Below, in pieces: positions 59,724 to 64,000 of a stretch of DNA of 64,000 nucleotides. Position numbers and translations under genes: made by a program. Position 1 is the first letter of the stretch; each line of letters opens with the position of its first letter. Under the pieces are notes generated by a model. That model searched no databases. It was not told the DNA's origin and worked only from the letters and a program-made list of their open reading frames with translations. Where the stretch lies: positions 1-64,000 of the forward strand of contig CAYUVK010000013.1 of assembly GCA_964448105.1 (NCBI GenBank). The letters run 5' to 3'. Source of the DNA: CAVQBP01 sp964448105 (lineage in GTDB: Bacteria; Bacteroidota; Ignavibacteria; Ignavibacteriales; Ignavibacteriaceae).

Positions 59724-61133
59724 ATGCTTGAATTGCAAAGAACTATTTTAAACCCCGTTTCAATATCTGGGGTAGGTTTACATACCGGTGAAAAATGTAC
59801 AATGACTTTTAAGCCGGCTCCTGAAAATTATGGGATTAGATTTGTAAGAGTTGATCTGGGCGGAAAACCCGAAATACCCGCAAATGCAGATAATGTTATT
59901 GATATGTCGAGAGGGACTACACTTGGAATTGGTGAAGCTAAAGTTCATACTGTTGAACATGTACTTGCAGCAGTAGTAGGTTTGCAAATAGACAACATAA
60001 CTATTGAATTAAACGGCATTGAACCCCCGGTTGGTGACGGCAGTGCAATGCCTTATGTGAAAATTTTAAAAGATTCCGGTTTCGTTCAGCAGCAAGCTCC
60101 AAAAGATTATTTAATAATTGATGAAACGGTTATCTACCATGAAGAAGATAAACAGGTTGATATAGTTGCACTTCCATTGGATGGGTATCGTGTTACTGTT
60201 ATGGTAGATTACCAAAACCCGGCGTTAGGGAGCCAGCATACAGGTTTGTTTGATCTTGAAAAAGAATTTGTTACTGAATTTGCTCCTTCCCGCACATTTT
60301 GTTTTTTAAGCGAGGTTGAATCTCTCGCGAATAATGGTCTTATAAAAGGCGGAGATATTGATAATGCTGTTGTTATTGTGGATAAGGAAGCTTCGGCTGA
60401 AGAACTGGAACAGATAAGAAATAAAATTGGGATTAAAGAGAAAATTACTTTGGGTGATAATGGTATATTAAATAATAAAGAGCTTCGATTTAGAAATGAA
60501 CCGGTTAGGCATAAGCTGTTAGATTTAATTGGAGATCTTGCTTTAATAGGTGCGCCGATTAAAGCACAAATTCTTGCTGCTCGTCCCGGTCATAAATCTA
60601 ACGTTGAATTTGCGAAGCAGGTTAGAAAATTATACCAGCAGAAAAAACTTGTTAAGAAATTTCAATTCGTTAAAAAAGAAGGTGTTGTATTAGATGTAAA
60701 TGCAATTCAAAGAATTTTACCGCATAGGTATCCTTTCCTAATGGTCGATAAAATAATCCAGTTGGAATTAGAGAAAAAAGTTGTTGGAGTAAAATCCGTT
60801 ACAATAAACGAACCTTTTTTCGTAGGACATTTTCCAGGGCAGCCGATTATGCCAGGAGTTTTAATAATTGAAGCGATGGCACAAACCAGCGGGATTTTGA
60901 TTTTGAATTCCCTCCCTAATTTTGAAGAAAAGCTTGTTTATTTTATGCAGATGAACAATGTAAAATTCAGAAAACCTGTTGTACCCGGAGATCAATTATT
61001 TCTTGAAGTTGAACTTGTGAATAAAAGAAGCAAAATTTTTATGATGACAGGAAAAGCTTATGTTAATGATGTTTTAGTTGCTGAAGCGGAATTTATGGCA
61101 GGTGTAGTGGATCGTGATGCTAGTATAAAATAA
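59724..61133 (+). CDS. lpxC/fabZ: Bifunctional UDP-3-O-acyl-N-acetylglucosamine deacetylase / 3-hydroxyacyl-ACP dehydratase
   Basis: 469 residues, a fusion. The N-terminal part (about 1-300) is LpxC: VSGVGLHTGEKCTMTFKPAP, zinc ligand HTVEHVLAAVVGL, and second ligands in KLLDLIGDLALIG and ARPGHKSNVEFA. The C-terminal part (about 320-465) is FabZ: ILPHRYPFLMVDKI with the catalytic histidine, then HFPGQPIMPGVLIIEAMAQT with the catalytic glutamate. It couples the committed lipid A step with the dehydratase that uses the same hydroxyacyl-ACP pool. This fusion is characteristic of Bacteroidota/Chlorobi relatives and supports the taxon guess. lpxA follows after nine bases. Confidence 0.96.
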   Translation: MLELQRTILNPVSISGVGLHTGEKCTMTFKPAPENYGIRFVRVDLGGKPEIPANADNVIDMSRGTTLGIGEAKVHTVEHVLAAVVGLQIDNITIELNGIEPPVGDGSAMPYVKILKDSGFVQQQAPKDYLIIDETVIYHEEDKQVDIVALPLDGYRVTVMVDYQNPALGSQHTGLFDLEKEFVTEFAPSRTFCFLSEVESLANNGLIKGGDIDNAVVIVDKEASAEELEQIRNKIGIKEKITLGDNGILNNKELRFRNEPVRHKLLDLIGDLALIGAPIKAQILAARPGHKSNVEFAKQVRKLYQQKKLVKKFQFVKKEGVVLDVNAIQRILPHRYPFLMVDKIIQLELEKKVVGVKSVTINEPFFVGHFPGQPIMPGVLIIEAMAQTSGILILNSLPNFEEKLVYFMQMNNVKFRKPVVPGDQLFLEVELVNKRSKIFMMTGKAYVNDVLVAEAEFMAGVVDRDASIK

Positions 61134-61142
61134 TTTAATAAT

Positions 61143-61922
61143 ATGAATAAAATTCATCCAACTGCAATAGTAAACAGCAAAGCCAAACTTGGTGATAATA
61201 TTGAGATTGCACCTTATGCGATAATTGAAGGAAATGTAGAAATAGGCAACGATTGTTATATCGGACCTCATTCGATTATTTATGATGGTGCACGTATAAA
61301 AAACAGGGTAAAAATTTATCAAGGCGTATCTGTTGCTCACCTTCCTCAAGATCTTTCATTTAAAGGTGAAGAATCAATTTTTATTATAGATGATGATACA
61401 ATTGTTCGTGAATTTGTAACTCTTCATAGAGGAACGAAATCAACCGGGTTTTCGAAAGTGGGGAAGAACTGTTTCCTGATGGCATATTCTCATGTCGCCC
61501 ATGATTCAGTAGTCGGCGATAATTGTATCTTAACTAATGGTGTTCAGGTTGGAGGGCACAGTGTTTTAGAGGATTATGTAATAATTGGGGGATTAACACC
61601 GGTACATCAATTTTGTAAAGTTGGAAGGCACTCAATAACCGGCGGCGGATTTAGAATTACACAGGATGTTCCTCCGTACATTTTAGCTGCAAGTGAGCCT
61701 TTAAAATATTCCGGGATAAATTCCATTGGATTAAGAAGAAGAGGTTTTTCAAATGATGATATCTTGCTTCTAAAAAAAGCCTACAGCTTTATTTATAGTA
61801 AATCATTAAATGTTTCTCAAGCCAAAGAAAAAATAATTAATGAAATTGGGACCGAGAATATTCATATTAAAAATGTCTTAAATTTTTTGAACGATAGTAA
61901 AAGAGGAATTATCGGTAAATGA
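61143..61922 (+). CDS. lpxA: Acyl-ACP--UDP-N-acetylglucosamine O-acyltransferase
   Basis: 259 residues, the normal length. First step of lipid A synthesis. Left-handed beta-helix from residue 3 (IHPTAIVNSKAKLGDNIEIA), HRGTKSTGFSKVGKNCFLM, catalytic histidine in YSHVAHDSVVGDN, and GGHSVLEDYVIIGGLTPVHQF; C-terminal helices with INSIGLRRRGFS. The TGA stop overlaps the ATG of the next gene (ATGA). There is no clear Shine-Dalgarno before the start, but it follows lpxC/fabZ by nine bases. Confidence 0.96.
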   Translation: MNKIHPTAIVNSKAKLGDNIEIAPYAIIEGNVEIGNDCYIGPHSIIYDGARIKNRVKIYQGVSVAHLPQDLSFKGEESIFIIDDDTIVREFVTLHRGTKSTGFSKVGKNCFLMAYSHVAHDSVVGDNCILTNGVQVGGHSVLEDYVIIGGLTPVHQFCKVGRHSITGGGFRITQDVPPYILAASEPLKYSGINSIGLRRRGFSNDDILLLKKAYSFIYSKSLNVSQAKEKIINEIGTENIHIKNVLNFLNDSKRGIIGK

Positions 61923-62653
61923 AATGGCTCTTTTTAAGCTCCGGACTGAATTCCGGTAAGTTTAATATGAAAACGGATTCATACCTGGCTATGAACTGCG
62001 AAACGGATGAAGCAGTGTTCCGTTTATACCAATGGCAGCCTTACTGCATATCATTAGGTGCAAACCAAGATGAAAGCATTATTGATTATGCGGAAACCAA
62101 AAAAGATAATATTGATGTTGTCAAACGTCCAACCGGAGGAAAAGCAATTCTTCATGCGGAAGAAATTACTTATTCTGTAATTTATCCTGCAATTCAGGAT
62201 ACATCCGCGAGGGAGTTATATACGAATATTAATTTTGCTTTAAAAAAAGGATTAGAAAAATATAATAACAAGTTAAGTGAAATAGAATTAGAAAATTCCC
62301 AGGCTGATTTTTCTAAACTCTATAAAGAAACCTCCGGCTCAATTTGCTTTGCATCATCTGCAAAAAGCGAGTTGAAATATGATGGAAAAAAACTTGTCGG
62401 TAGTGCTCAAAGGAAATTTAAAGATTCAATTTTACAGCATGGCTCTATTTTGTGCGGTAATTTTCATACTAATATTATTAATTATTTGAAAATCCCGGAA
62501 GAAGAGAAAGGAATAATTCAAACAGAATTAAATGAGAAGACTATTGATTTAAATATGATTTTAAAAGAAAAGATCGATTTTGAAAGCTTATCGGAATTTC
62601 TTGCTTTGGGATTCCAGGAATATTTTAATATTGATAGTTTGCAATATGTATAA
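61919..62653 (+). CDS. LipM-like octanoyltransferase / lipoate-protein ligase family protein
   Basis: 244 residues of the biotin/lipoyl ligase-like fold. DSYLAMNCETDEAVFRLYQW, ISLGANQDESII, VVKRPTGGKAILHAEEITYS (the lipoate/octanoate-binding lysine/histidine-type block), ICFASSAKSELKYDGKKLVG and GSAQRKFKDSILQHGSIL are in the order found in LipM. The cysteine of the ICFASS segment corresponds to the acyl-carrying cysteine of LipM, which favours octanoyl transfer from ACP over free-lipoate ligation. Which reaction it does cannot be settled from sequence. It overlaps lpxA by four bases. Confidence 0.82.
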   Translation: MKWLFLSSGLNSGKFNMKTDSYLAMNCETDEAVFRLYQWQPYCISLGANQDESIIDYAETKKDNIDVVKRPTGGKAILHAEEITYSVIYPAIQDTSARELYTNINFALKKGLEKYNNKLSEIELENSQADFSKLYKETSGSICFASSAKSELKYDGKKLVGSAQRKFKDSILQHGSILCGNFHTNIINYLKIPEEEKGIIQTELNEKTIDLNMILKEKIDFESLSEFLALGFQEYFNIDSLQYV

Positions 62654-62702
62654 ATCTTTCTTACTCTCGTTTTGATTTTATTCTTAAATTATATAACAAC
62701 TT

Positions 62703-63518
62703 ATGAGCACAGAAAAACAATTTAAAAGAGTTACTACTAAGACCCTTTTCATTTTAAAGCGGAAGGGAATTAAAATATCTGCTTTAACTGCTTATGATTT
62801 TATTACGGCTAAATTATTAGATGAAGCAGGAATAGATATTATTCTTGTTGGAGATTCCTTAAGCAATGTTTTTCAGGGGAATGATACTACGCTGCCTGTA
62901 ACAATGGATGAAATGGTCTATCATACCAAAGCTGTTACCAAGGGAGTAGAAAGAGCAATGGTGGTTGTTGATCTTCCTTTTATGTCTTACCAGCTTAGCA
63001 TTGACGAAGGCTTTAGAAATGCCGGTCGAATAATGAAGGAAACTTCTGCAGGTGCAGTGAAACTTGAAGGCGGTAAAAGAGTTGCAGAGATGGTGAAAAA
63101 AATTACAGATGCAGGAATTCCTGTAATGGGGCACCTTGGTTTAACACCGCAGAGTATTCATCAATTCGGAAGTTACAGGGAAAGAGGTCGGGATAAAGAA
63201 GAAGCAGACGAACTGATTCAAGATGCAAAAATTCTTGAAAACGCGGGTGTATTTTCAATTGTAATAGAAAAAGTTCCTGCTGAACTTGCTAAACAGATTA
63301 CCGAATCAATTAATATTCCTACTATTGGAATTGGTGCCGGTGTTTTTTGTGACGGTCAAATACTCGTAACTCCTGATATGCTGGGATTAAATGTAGATTT
63401 TCACCCAAGATTTGTCAGGCATTATTCTAATTCTGCAGATGAAATACTAAAAGCAGTCAAGCATTATATAGATGATGTTAAAACTAAAAATTTCCCTTCG
63501 GAAGAAGAAAGTTATTAA
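62703..63518 (+). CDS. panB: 3-methyl-2-oxobutanoate hydroxymethyltransferase
   Basis: 271 residues. It makes ketopantoate from ketoisovalerate and methylene-tetrahydrofolate, the first step of pantothenate (CoA) synthesis. Motifs: SALTAYDFITAKLLDEAGID, ILVGDSLSNVFQG (metal-binding aspartates), VVVDLPFMSYQLS, AVKLEGGK, MGHLGLTPQSIHQFGSYRER, and IPTIGIGAGVFCDGQILVTP. Other pan genes are not in the window. It is 49 bp from the lipM-like gene, so it is possibly the last gene of that operon. Confidence 0.96.
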   Translation: MSTEKQFKRVTTKTLFILKRKGIKISALTAYDFITAKLLDEAGIDIILVGDSLSNVFQGNDTTLPVTMDEMVYHTKAVTKGVERAMVVVDLPFMSYQLSIDEGFRNAGRIMKETSAGAVKLEGGKRVAEMVKKITDAGIPVMGHLGLTPQSIHQFGSYRERGRDKEEADELIQDAKILENAGVFSIVIEKVPAELAKQITESINIPTIGIGAGVFCDGQILVTPDMLGLNVDFHPRFVRHYSNSADEILKAVKHYIDDVKTKNFPSEEESY

Positions 63519-63702
63519 AATCTAATTATTTTTTTAACAGCTCACACTGTCAGCCTTCTTTTTTCTTCAAAATATATTTTTATTTGTACTGATAATTTGG
63601 AATTTTTTTTGACTGTAAACTATCAAAGTTAATCCTTTTCTTTGTTAAATTTTTTCAAATTAATTTAAACAGCAAAAAAAAATATGTTTGTTTGGTGAAT
63701 TG

Positions 63703-64000
63703 ATGAATGAATTTTATTATTTAAAATATTTAAAAAGTTATGTGGTCCGGTTTAACAGTTCATTAAACTTAAAAAAGAATATATCATTATTATTTCTAAT
63801 TCTCCTTTTTTATAACTCTTCTATTTTTTCTCAAGTCAACTCTAAAATATATCTTGAGGCTGCCAGCATTACATATATAAAACAATTCGGTAATGAATTA
63901 TGGATTTCAACTTACGGCAATGGTATTTTCAAATATTCATTAAAAGATGATAAATGGACTAATTTTTCAACAAAGAGTAACAATCTGGATAATGATCTTT
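63703..64000 (+). CDS. Secreted beta-propeller protein (Reg_prop-like), N-terminal part
   Basis: At least 99 residues, cut by the right edge. After a 25-30-residue basic start there is a hydrophobic segment (ISLLFLILLFYNSSIFSQ) with a signal-peptidase-like end. Then ELWISTYGNGIFKYSLKDDK and WTNFSTKSNNLDNDL, one and a half blades of the two-component-regulator-propeller type (L-W-I-x-T-x-G-N-G-I-F-x-Y). Such domains are found in hybrid sensor proteins and in secreted proteins; the rest is needed to tell. The start rests on a weak GGTGA. Confidence 0.65.
   Translation, partial: MNEFYYLKYLKSYVVRFNSSLNLKKNISLLFLILLFYNSSIFSQVNSKIYLEAASITYIKQFGNELWISTYGNGIFKYSLKDDKWTNFSTKSNNLDNDL

Overview
The window is AT-rich bacterial chromosome from a Gram-negative member of the Bacteroidota/Chlorobi/Ignavibacteria group. 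An Ignavibacteria-like organism is my best guess. The evidence is an LpxC-FabZ fusion, a BamA/OmpH/LpxD/LpxA envelope block, large TonB-dependent receptors with carboxypeptidase-regulatory-like N-termini, and two promoters of the form TTG-N20-TATATTTG (the TAnnTTTG type of Bacteroidota). No ribosomal RNA is present, so the taxon is an inference.

Positions 1-30780 (minus strand) hold an array of twelve paralogous MacB/FtsX-type ABC permeases of about 780-810 residues. The first is cut by the window edge and the twelfth is broken by a 100-N assembly gap. A secreted beta-helix protein (7161-8219) and a secreted lectin-like-fold protein (27627-28295) lie inside the array. Upstream in the same direction are two MacB/LolD-type ATPases, a four-helix-bundle protein apparently inserted between them, a degenerate GIY-YIG protein, an HlyD/MacA-type membrane fusion protein and a TonB-dependent receptor. 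Divergent from these are a sigma-54 activator (37411-38787) and its histidine kinase (38777-40132).

The most interesting result is regulatory. Three intergenic regions (28399-28434, 34514-34549, 37226-37261) each carry a pair of 16-bp imperfect palindromes of form TGTnCG-N4-CGnnCA. The two sites of each pair start exactly 20 bp apart, and each pair lies 50-130 bp from a -24/-12 (GG-N10-GC-like) promoter candidate. This looks like a self-contained sigma-54 regulon: the response regulator would activate its own operon, the fusion protein/ATPase operon and the inner part of the permease array, possibly also the receptor gene.

Positions 40368-49617 contain a CBM96-like secreted protein, a 1.1-kb gene-poor stretch rich in palindromes (including a 112-nt four-way-junction RNA candidate at 42205-42316), a DUF4097-like repeat protein, a second compact structured element (43641-43732), an Oar-like TonB receptor, a CHASE3/PAS/HisKA_2 sensor kinase and a small periplasmic protein.

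Positions 50046-64000 are mostly housekeeping: 6-phosphofructokinase, tRNA-Asp, an RRM protein, a lexA-led operon with a stand-alone WYL-like protein and a degenerate nuclease-like protein, then uppS-bamA-ompH-ompH-lpxD-lpxC/fabZ-lpxA-lipM-like-panB, and the start of a beta-propeller (Reg_prop-like) protein at the edge.
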